Of a DNA stretch of 64,000 nucleotides, positions 48,201-59,100 are shown piece by piece. Below the pieces are notes generated by a model, which saw nothing but the letters and a program-made list of their open reading frames with translations, ran no database searches and was not told where the DNA came from. Source of the DNA: Motacilla alba alba (lineage: Eukaryota; Chordata; Aves; Passeriformes; Motacillidae). The stretch lies in contig NC_052027.1 of NCBI RefSeq assembly GCF_015832195.1, forward strand, positions 4,604,649-4,668,648, read 5' to 3'. Positions within the stretch are counted from its first letter, which is position 1; each line of letters begins with the position of its first letter. Both the position numbers and the translations under genes were made by a program.

Positions 48201-51200
48201 ACAGTGGTTTGGGTTGGAAGGGACCTTTGGAGGTCACCAAATCCAATCCTCCTGCCATGAGCAGGGATACCTTTCACGAGGTCCCGTTGCTCAAAGCCCC
48301 ATCCAACGAGTTCTTGAGTGTTTCCAGGAATGGGGCATTTATCAGTCCCTGGAAAACTCATTCCAGGGTTTCATTACCCCCATTGTAAAACATTTCTTCC
48401 TCACAACTAGCCTGAATCTATCTGCTTTCAGTTTAAACCACTATCCCTGTTCTAGCACAACAGGCCCTACTAAAAAGTTTATCCTCATCTTTCTTCCCCC
48501 TTTCAAGTATTGGAAAGTAAAATGTCCAGCAGCATCCATGGCATTGTATAAACAAGTTAGAGGAATCAAGGTGGGTCATCAAGGGTGGATGAGGACATTT
48601 TCATTGAGTCTATATATATATTTTTTTTTTACAGCTGCTAAATTAGTTAAAACATCCCTTACACTCAGTGTCCAGTGCTAACCCTGCAGAGGGAACTCCA
48701 AAACTCACAGCCAGAAACAGCAAAAACTCGTAGGAGACACAGCAAAACCAGGGAAGAAAAGCCTCATCTTTCCAGTAAGGCTGCTCCATAGCACTCTGTA
48801 ATGAACTCCTGGCAGAGAATCTGAGACTCATTATGCTGGGGATTAATAATCTGCAAGATCATTTGCACCTACCTCAGTGGGTATGTCGAGTGTGGTCAAT
48901 CAATCTCCTGCGAGGCAAATTCTACTTCTAAAATTACCTGGAAAGTGCACAGTAAATGGCTTTATGTCTGGAGAGCTTTGGAAACTTTTGATAAAGCAGA
49001 GTTCAAGCTATTAAAGTGTATTAGAGATGAGTTCATCAACAGCAATTTTCAGTGCTTGCACAGTGAGAAATCCCCAGGATATCTGGAGGTTTCTGGCAGG
49101 CACTGTGAAACCCTCAGGTCACCATTCCCCACTGCAGGGGTGGGGCTAATGCATGAGTCAGAGAGGGAAAATATATGTACTTCTAACAAGGACATCATTT
49201 CCAAGCCTTCATATTCTCTATGCTGCAGTGTTTTCCCTCCTTCCAGTGCCCTGAGAGCAACTCCAAGGTGGTGGCCCCACCGCCCAGTCCCTGTCCTGGG
49301 GATGGCCACCATCCAGTCCCGAGTTTCCTTCCAGGCACACAAATAACCAAAGCTCATTGCAAACCACCTGCTGGGCTATGGGAGTGCATAACAAGCCCCC
49401 AGCATGGGCAGAGCTGCTCAGCAGCAGAGGAACTAGTGTGTATCGTGTTATTGCAGTCCAATCTACTGAAATACTCAAGTTTCCAACAGCACATACAAAG
49501 ACCAGACAATTATCCTTAATTATCTCTTCTTTGTCCCAGATGGCCCTCATGAAACACAAAGGGCTGTTTGACCTGCTCAAGAACCATGGAAAATACCTAC
49601 TGGACACCAAGTTTCAGTCCTGCAACAGCTTTGCTCACCATGGGGATGCTGCACTGCAGACTACCAGGATTGCCATTGAAACGATGCTGGAAGAGCTGGC
49701 TCCCAACCTCTGGGAGGATGACCTGGACAGACTGGTTGATTTTGGCCACCTTATTAGCCCAGAGCTGGAAATGGTGAGTGACAGACTTTATATTGCAATA
49801 TCCACTTCAAAGGCAAAATTAAAAAAATTCAATAGGCTTCATGAAAACCTTGTGAAAAGGAGTTGAAATTCCAGATTTGCACATGCTAGGTCACCCAACA
49901 CACTGGCCTGGTGTCAAAGGGACTCCTTCTCCTGCCCCATTTCCCCCACACATCCACCTATTTCCAATTCAGGCCTCACTCCAGTTGTTGCTTCTTACTG
50001 GGCTCTTACTGAAGCTCAAAGAAAACCAGATTGCAGTGAAGCCACTGAAAATCACCAACATGAGCTGTAACAGCACAAAGGCATGGAGGCCATAGCCCGT
50101 ATTGCTGGGGAGAAACTGCCATTGAGGAATGAGGGGAGACACCTACACCCTATCCAATATTCAGAGCCCATCCCTCCATCTCATGGTGCTCTATCAGCGA
50201 TTTAGATGAGAGGAGAATTAGGTCCTGGATCCCAAATGGGAGATTTTAGCTGCGATTAATCACGTGTAACACGGCTCATCCTAGCAACCCGTAAATCACA
50301 AGATGCCGACATCCAGCAACCGCAGTGACTCAAATGTCGGTTTTCAGGGACACTTTTAGCAATAAACCCCACTTGTTTCCTATTTGCCACCCCAAACCTG
50401 TTCTGCCACCCACCTTCTCTGTGCTGCAGAGGGTTCTGCCGTCGCTGATGCACGGGGAAGCCGTGAACGTCGACATGGCGTTCATGACGTACGTGGCCCA
50501 CGCGCGCGGGCTGCTGGGCGCCGAGGAGAAGGAGCAGATCCTGCAGTGCATGCGGGGCCTGGAGCTGCCAGTCTGGCACAGCGGCTGCAGCTGGGCCCTC
50601 ATCCAGAGAGCCCTGCGGGAGCGCCTCAAGCACAGCGGGGGACAGCTGCGGATGCCCCTGCCCACCGGCCTCGGCGTGGCAGGTACGGCCTGAGGGACCC
50701 CAGGGAGCCCCCGAGGGGGCACTTGTCAGGCAGTGACAGCCTGGGAAATGTTCTCCCAAACTGTGGTTTGCAGTTGTGCATTTGGCAGGCAGGGACAGTC
50801 TGGGAAATGTGCCCTGTGGTTTGCAGTTGTGCGTTTCTTGCACTCTTTTTCGCATCTCATTAAACCCAGAGAGGATCCCTCCTGTGTACAAGCCCCAGAA
50901 CTCTGTTAAGGACTGAGGTCTAATTAATTGCATTGTGATTATTCAATTCATTTTGCAAAGGGAAATGCAGTGCTCTGGCAGAAAAACCAGCAAGGGGAAA
51001 AGAGAAAAACAACTCCTCTGCTATACTTGAAAATATTTGTTAAATATCCTTGGCAAAATGAATTTAATTTTTTACTGTGCCTAGAAATAATATTTGCAAA
51101 CTAAATAGTATCTGTTTAATATCAGGGGTGAAATACTCATAAGATTTAAAAATGAAAGCTAACCAGCCCCTAACACAGAAGCAATGCATGGTACTGCCAT

Positions 51201-51495
51201 CTCTTTCCTTTACACACCATTTCCATGAAGCTCAGTCTCCACACACAAGACAAAAGGCTCTCACAAGCTGGAGTGACTCTGCCACAGCCAGTCAGTGTGT
51301 GCAGGCAGGAAAAGCTCCTCTGGATGTCCTGTTAACTACAGCTCTTATCTTCCAGACATATTCAATGACACCAGTGAAGAGACCCTGGAAAGAGCATACA
51401 AGCTGTGGGTCAAGGACTGCAAGATGGGGCTGGAGGAAGAGCTGCAAGCCCAAGGTGATGGTCCTGCCCCAAGCCTGAGCTGTGTGCCACTGTAA
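45104..51495 (+). CDS. EEVS: EEVS, 2-epi-5-epi-valiolone synthase (whole gene, 5 exons)
   Basis: A sugar phosphate cyclase of the dehydroquinate synthase superfamily that cyclises sedoheptulose 7-phosphate to 2-epi-5-epi-valiolone, the first step to gadusol. Exons 45104-45228, 47524-48157, 49540-49773, 50430-50682 and 51356-51495 join to 1386 nt, 461 aa, with every phase consistent and no stop. The core begins near residue 53 (SWIIEAPIYFCYKVVETYN). Seen motifs: IAIGGGVCLDIVG at 166-178 (NAD binding), VPTTLLSYVDASVGAKNGVN at 193-212 with Lys208, GLGEILK at 247-253, DFGH at 320-323 and HGEAVNVDMA at 339-348. Glu250, His323 and His339 match the three metal ligands of the superfamily. Vertebrates have no shikimate pathway, which excludes dehydroquinate synthase in this host. 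The start sits in GCCACCATGG, an ideal Kozak context. Confidence 0.96.
45229..47523 (+). other. EEVS intron 1
   Basis: 2.3 kb with one CR1 fragment near its start; nothing else recognised. Confidence 0.9.
45329..45460 (-). mobile_element. CR1 LINE fragment in EEVS intron 1
   Basis: CR1 3' end in reverse: ATTACAGAATAGTTCAGGCT, GGAAGGGATCTTTGAAGGTC, then the GCTCCAAGCCCCATCC block. It begins about 100 bp after the exon 1 donor. Confidence 0.82.
47524..48157 (+). CDS. EEVS: EEVS exon 2 (NAD-binding core)
   Basis: 634 nt, residues 43-253. Acceptor TTGCCAG, donor GTATGA. It carries almost all of the N-terminal nucleotide-binding domain, including IGGGVCLDIVG, RVPTTLLSYVDASVGAKNG and GLGEILK. No stop and no frameshift. 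Confidence 0.97.
48158..49539 (+). other. EEVS intron 2
   Basis: 1.4 kb with one CR1 fragment near its start and a T-run near 48620. Confidence 0.9.
48196..48535 (-). mobile_element. CR1 LINE fragment in EEVS intron 2
   Basis: Reverse CR1: GGTTTGGGTTGGAAGGGACC, CTCAAAGCCCCATCCAAC, CTGGAAAACTCATTCCAGGG, ATTTCTTCCTCACAACTAGC. It lies about 40 bp after the exon 2 donor. 5'-truncated. Confidence 0.85.
49540..49773 (+). CDS. EEVS: EEVS exon 3
   Basis: 234 nt, exactly 78 codons, residues 254-331 (MALMKHKGLFDLLKNHGKYL to DFGHLISPELEM). His323 in DFGH is a metal ligand. Acceptor TCCCAG, donor GTGAGT, phase 0 at both ends. Confidence 0.96.
49774..50429 (+). other. EEVS intron 3
   Basis: 656 bp, nothing recognised. 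Confidence 0.9.
50430..50682 (+). CDS. EEVS: EEVS exon 4
   Basis: 253 nt, residues 332-415. It begins RVLPSLMHGEAVNVDMAFMT, with His339 as the third metal ligand. Acceptor GCTGCAG, donor GTACGG. It is strikingly rich in GC and CpG against neighbouring introns. Confidence 0.96.
50683..51355 (+). other. EEVS intron 4
   Basis: 673 bp, with the tandem duplication at its start. Confidence 0.9.
50726..50835. repeat. tandem duplication after EEVS exon 4
   Basis: Two adjacent units, 50726-50783 and 50784-50835, sharing GGCAGTGACAGCCTGGGAAA (second copy with two changes) and TGTGGTTTGCAGTTGTGC. It starts 43 bp after the exon 4 donor. Confidence 0.85.
51356..51495 (+). CDS. EEVS: EEVS exon 5 and stop
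   Basis: 140 nt. It completes Asp416 and gives IFNDTSEETLERAYKLW and a variable tail ending SLSCVPL, then TAA. Acceptor CTTCCAG. Confidence 0.93.
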
Positions 51496-52669
51496 GGCAG
51501 TGGCCAGAACTGAGTTCTGAACAAGATAAATCCAGAAGCACCTGTGACACTGCATACACTCCAGAGCTGCATGGAACAAGCAGAATATTGGCATCTGTTG
51601 TGACTTGCCTTTTTCAATTGCTTTGTTTGAATGGGAATCTATTATTGCTGAAGGAGGGATCGCTCACAAGTGAAACCACAGAATGCCAGTAGTGTAGTTC
51701 ATAGCAAATGGTCTTCTTTCAGAGAAAGTGACCAGGATTCATGTATTTAGTTAATCCAAGCTGGTAACTGCCATGGCCTTTGCCATTGGTGTCCCACCAT
51801 TGCTTGTGCTTGGACCCCTGACACAAGCAGGTGTAGCTGACTCATAAACCATGGTATGGCACCATGCAAAATTTCTACGCTATATAAAATATCTCAAGCA
51901 GGTTATCACCTTCACTGGTCATTCTTTTCTTCTTGGTGTTCTTCTTGTTTTCTCCCGTTCAAAAGAGCAAAACAAAGAAGCTCATCTGCCAGCCTTTGCA
52001 CCCAGTATAAGGGAATGACACACTCTGATTAGAGGCACCATCACAAGTCACAGATCAGTAAATACTGCTGCTGGGGAGCACCTGGGGACTGTCTCCTGGC
52101 AGAATGGTAGCCCTTTGTCTTGGGACTCTCAGATACTGAGGACATGCTGGCAAGTCTCCTCTTGCTGCCCAAATGTTTGTGGTGGTTTGGGTTTGTAACC
52201 CCTGCAAGCCACCGGGGTGACAAGCAGGGCACAGTTTGCAGCACTGCTGCCTAAGAACAAAGCTGGGCTCCTGGCAACACTGCAGAACCCCCTGGTGTCC
52301 CCACATCTGCCACAGGGCTCCTCGTACCTGTCAGACCCTGGCTCCTTTCCCATCTCAGTCTTTTCTGGTTAGATAAGGCCAGCTGGGGAAAACCAAGAGA
52401 AATTGGAGGACTCCAAGCGAGTTCATCATCTTCAAGCAGCTCCAGTGTCATGTCTCAGGATCCTGGCAGACTCTGAGCAGATTATATAATGGATGCTGAT
52501 GGTGGAAAATGTAAAAGTAATGCCATCCTTCTCCCTGGAGGTCCAATCAAAGGAATTGCAATCAACAAACAGCCTTTGAATTATTTACAACATTATTTGT
52601 TTTTTTTCCCCTGGTGTTTTTGTCCCACACCAGTTTGTGCTGATGTGCTGGCTTCTGTTTTGCTGAAGT

Positions 52670-52675
52670 AATAAA
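52670..52675 (+). terminator. candidate EEVS polyadenylation signal
   Basis: AATAAA about 1.18 kb after the stop, the first canonical hexamer noticed in the 3' flank. It would give a 3' UTR of about 1.2 kb. Confidence 0.4.
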
Positions 52676-53224
52676 AGCTACTAAAATTGAAAAACTTTTG
52701 AACTAATGATTACATTGCTGCCCACAGTGTAGGTTCCTGGGTACTTTTGCACATGCTTAAGAGACACAGACTGGAGAAGTGTGGCATAGAGCTGACATAA
52801 TAAATCCCTTTTCCTCTTGATCCTGGAGAAGAGGTGCTTAAAACTACACAGAAAGCCCTGCTCAGCCTTCTCCAGAGCAGTGCATCCCTCCAGTTTCAGG
52901 ACAGGGTTTCACACAGATGGTACCAGCTTACCGAGGAGCTTTAGAGCACATCCTCAGAGCCACAACTTCTTAAAAATAAACCCATAATTCCCAGAGTTAA
53001 ATGAGTTGGGGCTGAGGATACCAGTGAACTTGTCTCCTTTTTCCAGACCACCAAACACAGGCTCTTTCAGTGGGTTTCTGACAGCAGCCACTGTGTGGGA
53101 AGAGCATCACTGCTTCTCTCAGGGATCCACCAGCTTTGCTAGAACAGACAGAAACAGTGCAACAGGAGGGCAAGTGAGAGCCCATGAGTGCCTGAAGGAA
53201 GGAGTCAGAGGATGGACCAGGCTC

Positions 53225-53462
53225 TGCTCAGGCAGAAATTGATGCAGAGAAAGTTCCACCTGAACTTGAGGAAGAACTTCTTTGTTGTGCAGTGACTGTG
53301 CACTGGACCAGACTGTCCAGAGAGAGTGTGGAGTCTCCCTCACTGGGGGTATTCCAGAACTGTCTGGGCACAATCCTGTGCTCTGGGATGACCCTGATCA
53401 AGCAGAGAGGTTGGACCAGATGACCCACTGTGGTCTCTTCCAACCTGAAATATTCCATGACC
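53225..53462 (+). mobile_element. CR1 LINE fragment downstream of EEVS
   Basis: Plus-strand CR1: GAGGAAGAACTTCTTTGTTG, GAGAGTGTGGAGTCTCCC, GGTTGGACCAGATGACC and CCAACCTGAAATATTCCATG. Confidence 0.85.
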
Positions 53463-54683
53463 CCAACCTTTGGGGAGCATGAGAGAGCCTCAGGGACAGC
53501 AGTCTGAGGCCCAAAGGTGCTGAGAGGCATTTAATGTTGTGCTTACAGTGATCACCTGGGCACACTCACAAATGGTCCTCCTCCTCTCCAGCAGCTGTGT
53601 GGGCCATTTTTCACACCAGATAACCTAGAAATGAATGAAGCACAGGATTATCTTCTCCCCAAGTCAGTGTCCTGCAGCACAGTGTCCTGCTCCCATCTAC
53701 CTCAGTGGAGGAGACACGATTCAAACATCATCTTGAGTTGCTTATTTTAAATGTCCAGGGAGAGACTCTCAGGAGCCCAGAGGCATTTGGAACTCCATTT
53801 CCTGGGAAAGAGAAGGTGCAGCTTAGCAGGGTCGAGGTGAACTGAACTAAAAAGTGTCACAAAAGCACATTAAAAGCCCAGCATCCAGGACCAATGTGTT
53901 ACTGGTGACAGTGACCTAGCTTTGGGTCACCTGCCAGCCATTCCCTCATGTTGGCTTTGCCTCTGCCTTCAGAAGCCAGTGGTTGTGTCTGTGACAACAT
54001 ATCCAAGGAGATGAAGCACAATTAGGACTGAAAAGTGAACACATGATTATTATTATTTTTTTACCCTCCCTTCTGCTGTGGGTGACAGAACACAATCAGC
54101 CCCTGACGTGCTTGGTTGCTTGGTAGCAGACAGGCACATTTTTAATTATATATTAAAATATGCTAAAGAACATAAAACGGCTGCGTGACTAACGTGTGTG
54201 TATCAAGAAAGGCACATGACAGCAGAAAAATTGCTTCAGTGTCTGATAAAAAAGTGCCTTTGCCAGGCTTGTCATCAAAAGATCAAGGGAAAGGGGTGGA
54301 AAGTATTATTAATAAAACAGTGATTTTTTAAAATACCCCTCATTGTTTGAGGTGCATTTTTTTTTAATGTCTAGCATGAATTTAATTCTTTTCCATTTAT
54401 TCAGCATTGATTTAGTTCCTGCTTTTTCAAACAGAACTATTATATTAGACCTAAGATCTCTGCTTATTCTCTTATGATGCATTACTCCAAAGAGAAAAGC
54501 AGAAAGTCCCAGCTGGGTCCTTGCAGTGCAAGTTCTTCATGGATCTGTTTGAACAAAATTACTTTAGTGGTCAGAGAATCAGAAGTTATTTTATTATTTA
54601 CAAGTGCTGAAGTAATTTCTTTTGCAACAACCTGCTCTATAAACTGCTTTTTAGCAGGGAAAAAAGAAGAGGAATATTAATAA

Positions 54684-54724
54684 AGTCCCAACCCAAACCA
54701 ATCTATGATTCTGTGGTTCTGGAA
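54684..54724 (+). mobile_element. very short CR1 3' end
   Basis: About 40 bp: CCCAACCCAAACCAATCTAT then GATTCTGTGGTTCTGG, matching the CR1 terminus and octamer tail. Confidence 0.6.
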
Positions 54725-57386
54725 TGCATTAAAGAGTATCTAAGCAGCAATCACTCGTGCCCAGTGAACAGCAGCATTCAGTTAAAATGAGGATCAGATC
54801 AAAGGTCTTGAAGACATTGAAAGATTTTGACTAAATGTATTTGAAGTGGCTAAAGAAACAGTGCTGAACACAAGAGCAATGCCCCGTTCCTCATACAGCA
54901 CCTGCTCCCCGCTGCGTGCCTGCCCGCCGGGAGCTGACTCCCCTGGTGTGAATTACACGCTGCACTCACAGAAAGCAATCTGCAAACGGCATCAGAGAAT
55001 CACAGCTCGCCTTGGAGCAGGGGGGGCTCGCCGGGATGGAGCCGCCGGGATGGAGCGCAGGAATCCGCGCCCGCTGGGTCTGTGCTGGGAAGGACACAGC
55101 CCCACAAGAGTGTGCTGTTCCCCACGCTTTTAATCCAAGTGTGACTCCTGCTGCAGCCACAGGCGCACAGGAGGAAAGCCAGAGGGAGCAGGGAGCTCTG
55201 GAGAGGCGCTGCTGAGCAGCAAGAGAGCAGGCAAAGAGTTTGAGCAGGACCAGAGCCCCCAGAGCTGTGTGCTCCATGCACCAAACCCTGCTTTGAGGCA
55301 GCATCCTCAACATGGACATCAACCCCATGGTGACACTTATATATACATATTAAGAACAATTGATATTTACATACTTTGCACACAAATATTGCATATAAAT
55401 ATTTTTATGCCCTGGCCCTTCCTGCTGACCATAGCAGCCTCCTCATTTCCTTGCACAGCTCTTGGACAGCAGTCACACAAAGGGGTCTGTCACAGGAACC
55501 ATCACCTCCCTCTATGATGCCAGAGCACAGCTCCTGTTAAGAGCATCACTCCCAGAAACTGAGCTGCAAAAGGAGCAGTTTCAAGGAAGGGTGAAGCTCA
55601 GGTCACAGGCAAAGACAACGGTGTTGCTCAGTGCTCACACATTTGCCTTGTGAGCCAGCATCCTGTCAAGCCTCATTGATTTTAATACCTCAGGAACACT
55701 TTTCCAAGCCATTCCCCTGCAATTTTAAATGTATTTCAAAGGAGCTGGAGCAACAGTGTAGGACAACTTTCAGTGCTGGGACCACCCCCAGATGTGAGAG
55801 CAAAAGGAGCAGAGCTGCTGAACCCACTGAGGCAGAGCCATCACCACCTCCCTCCTGGCATTGGGAGCTGCTGGGCTCCCAGGTCTCCTGGAAAGGAAAG
55901 CACAATGAGGTGACACGGTGGCAGTGTCCTGCTGTGCCACCACACCACACAGCCAAGCCCTTCAGCATCGTCCAGCCCAGGCACGAGGATTCCCAGTGAA
56001 ACAGACCACACCAGGCACAGCTGCACTTACTCTTAAAATCCACTTTCTTACCCTGCGCTGAATTTTTCCGTCTTGTCCAACACAATTGAAAAGGCTTCTA
56101 AGCAGACCCGCCACCAACTCTTTACTGACACAGATCTAGTGCCAATATCCCCATGACGGGTGCTCTTCCTGCTCCTCCTGGGTTCTCCAACCCAGCCAAA
56201 ACCTTGAGGTGCTGCCACCCACAGCAAGAAATCGACCACAAAAAACCTCAACTGACCACCAAAAACAAAGTCTAAATACAAACAAGAACTCAAAATAGCA
56301 ATTACATCCTGGGCTGCTAATAAATAGATTTTCCAATGCAGAACTACTACATTCTAATACTATGAAATTACGTTACAAGACCTGCTGGAAACACAAGCTT
56401 TTGCTCAAGTATCTTCTACGAAGGAGGAGTGGGACTGTTCAGCTGTAGTTCTAGCAAAGTCAGGCATTTTTTGTTGGGTTGGTTTTTAAATTGAGCTAGT
56501 AATTTTTAATCCAACTGAATTAGGTATTTTCTACTGTCATAGGTATCAGACTTTCAAGACACTGCTCAAATTCAGTACTCCTGCTTACACTCAGGGCTCA
56601 ATCCCCCTGAGACAACACTCAATAACCCCCAGTGCTGCTGCAGCAAGACCCACAGAGAGCAGGAACTCAATGCTGTGAGCACAGGAAGCAAAAGGCTGTT
56701 GAAGAACAAGACCAGAAGGGATGAGAGCAACAGAGACAGAGAAATAATGAAGTTGGGAAGACACAACAAGACTGCAGCTGGTTCCTCACCAGCAGAAGCC
56801 AGGAGCAGCTGTTTGCACGTTGGCTGAGTGGAGGTTTGGGAAGAGTGAGCAGAGAGGGGACGGGGATCCTGCCATGCACAGGTCAGCTGGAGAAGGGGTG
56901 AGGCACTCCTGTGTAGGACTGCTGGGGACAGGTGACCTTGCAGGAGTGACAGCAAGGAAAAGGGGGGCAGGTACCCCGAGGCCTCACAGAGCCCAAGACC
57001 TCACACCTGATGAGCTCCAAGGGGCAGGGAGGGAGGGAGGCAAATGACAAGAGCCCATGGGAGGGGCTGTGCTAAATAAAACCCACCTGTTTTATTCCTT
57101 ACTCTGGACCATAAGCTCTGGTTCCTTCCACTTTGGCATGGACCTGCAAAGCCCAGGTGGGGCCAGGTCTGCAGCTTCATCCCCCTGTGTGATTGCCACA
57201 TGAACACAACTGGACAGCTCTGGTGGAACCAAGGAAGCCAACCAACACCAGGTCAGGGACATGGACACATCCATGGCCAAGGCACAGACACAGAAGCACT
57301 GCAGGGACTTCAAATGCACAGGAAAACAAGATCCACTCACATGGAAAACGAGTGACTTACACAGATGTATGTGAAAAACCAAATGC

Positions 57387-57392
57387 TTTAAT
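57387..57392 (-). terminator. candidate MITF distal polyadenylation signal
   Basis: TTTAAT on the plus strand, ATTAAA in gene sense, 3.64 kb after the MITF stop and followed by T/GT-rich sequence. Nearer hexamers also exist (for example near 59870), so alternative ends are possible. Confidence 0.35.
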
Positions 57393-58987
57393 CCATCTAT
57401 CAAGAACAACAGTTCAAATTATTTCATTGGATACATTAATATTGATCCATAATTTACAGTGCTATGGACCATACACAAATTATTGCTGCAGTCAACAGCA
57501 GATGAATATCAACATTACAGTACCAAGCATCATAGCAAGAGGCAGTAATTAATGTCACTTTTTCAAGAAATATAGGTATTTATACTATTATCAACATCAG
57601 CTTCCCCCCCAGTGCATTTTATGTCAAACAACATAAATGTAAGTGCATTATTTTGTGCTTTGTGCTTTCCTTATGTACCTTCTTTTTGCTTTTACAGGTT
57701 GTAAGAGTTAAATATTGCTTTATAGGCCAAAAGCAGTAAGGAAGAACTTCATGGTACTCCGCACATCCCTGCCTGTTGCATGGCTTTGGCAAAGTGAGAA
57801 TTGGTCATTTCCCCACCCACCTGCTCAGGGAAGCCACCGCTGCCCAGCGTCACACGCGTCACTGTCACCAGACCGGGCACAACTTCTGTCCATCTCACTC
57901 CACCAAGCCCATGCCAAACCATGCCTGCGGCTGCTGCCTCTGTCCCCTGCCACCAACCCCTCCAAAATGCCACAGCCACACCCTCCTCCATGCTCAAACG
58001 GGCAAAGGCACCTCCCATTAGCACCCACTGGGGGTCTGTGTCTCCCAGAGGTGTCCCCACTGCAGTGTCACCATTCCAAGGGTGGGCAGGCTCAGAGGAG
58101 GGCTGTAACCCAAGGAAACACGGGGGGAAGAGTGAGCAGGGCACAGCCAAGTTATGTGTTACCCCAGAAAACACAAGGTATAGGAGCACACAACACAGCT
58201 GCTGCAGCCACAGAGACTTCTGCCAGGGAATCCAGCTCTTGATGGAATGGTTGGCCTTGAATCCTAACTCACCTCCACGCAGCCAAAAATCAGAAGTCAC
58301 GGCTGCCAGCGAGTACCAGTGGTTTCACATAAGCTTGAAAAATATTCATATACCACAGTCTAGACTTGAATTTCTGAATGCCCAGGGCAGGCACCAAACC
58401 AAAAGTCTCATTCAATACATTCAGTGGTTCTCAGTCACTACACTCCAGCATGCACACCCTGATTTGTTGTACCAACGCTGCAGAGCTGCCCAACTTTTTG
58501 AGGAAAGGCAACACTGCCCTGTGTTACAGCTACAACCATTTTTTACAGACTTTCCTACCTGTCACCCCAGCCAAACAGCAGCACCAGAAGCCTGTACCCC
58601 CACACTCAACTCAGAGCTATGGCACAGCTGCCTTGCAGGGACTGGGGGCATTTCCTGCCCCAGGACCATGGTGACCACAGCACATCCTGCAGCTTCCTGG
58701 GTCCTGCCTGGGCCAGAGCTTCTCTACCCTAGGAAAGACATATTCCCAAAAGCTGTCTGGGCTGAGGGGGAGAGGCATCATTACAACCCAACTCCAGCTC
58801 CTCCTTCAAGAACTATAAAAGAAAAAAAGCCACAACTCCGTGGTTGCATCAACACTAACACATCGCTGGCGGCTCAAGCGGGAAGGGAGGGCTGGACACA
58901 GCCACGGGAAGAGTGACAGGAACACAGACCCCGAGTTCCACAGCCCTGCAGAGCCCGAGCCCCCTGTGCTGGGAGCACAGGTGCCAG

Positions 58988-59100
58988 GCAGGGGACACCA
59001 GGAACCCTCACCATCCACACCAGGACCAGCGGTGCCAGGCAGGGGACACCAGGAGCCCTTGTCCCCCATGCCACAGCAGTGGTGCCGGGCAGGGAGCCCT
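58988..59100. repeat. short GC-rich tandem repeat
   Basis: GTGCCAGGCAGGGGACACCA occurs twice, 52 bp apart, with a third degenerate partial copy (GGTGCCGGGCAGGGAGCC). Lies inside the probable MITF 3' UTR. Confidence 0.7.

Larger units (their letters stand above)
52700..57360. other. EEVS-MITF intergenic region
   Basis: About 4.7 kb between the probable 3' ends of two convergent genes. Holds two CR1 pieces; no gene recognised. Confidence 0.65.

Noticed and set aside
50256..50933. 225-codon minus-strand frame
   Set aside because: Antisense shadow of GC-rich EEVS exon 4 and its duplicated flank.
52160..52240. Possible LTR-like segment (TGTGGTGGTTTGGGTTTG)
   Set aside because: No paired repeat, no primer-binding site and no target duplication found; too short to support.
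57801..58916. 371-codon plus-strand open frame, the longest in the window
   Set aside because: It lies antisense within the probable MITF 3' UTR in a GC-rich, stop-poor segment. The product is low-complexity Pro/Ser/Thr/His with no recognisable domain, and other frames there are open too.
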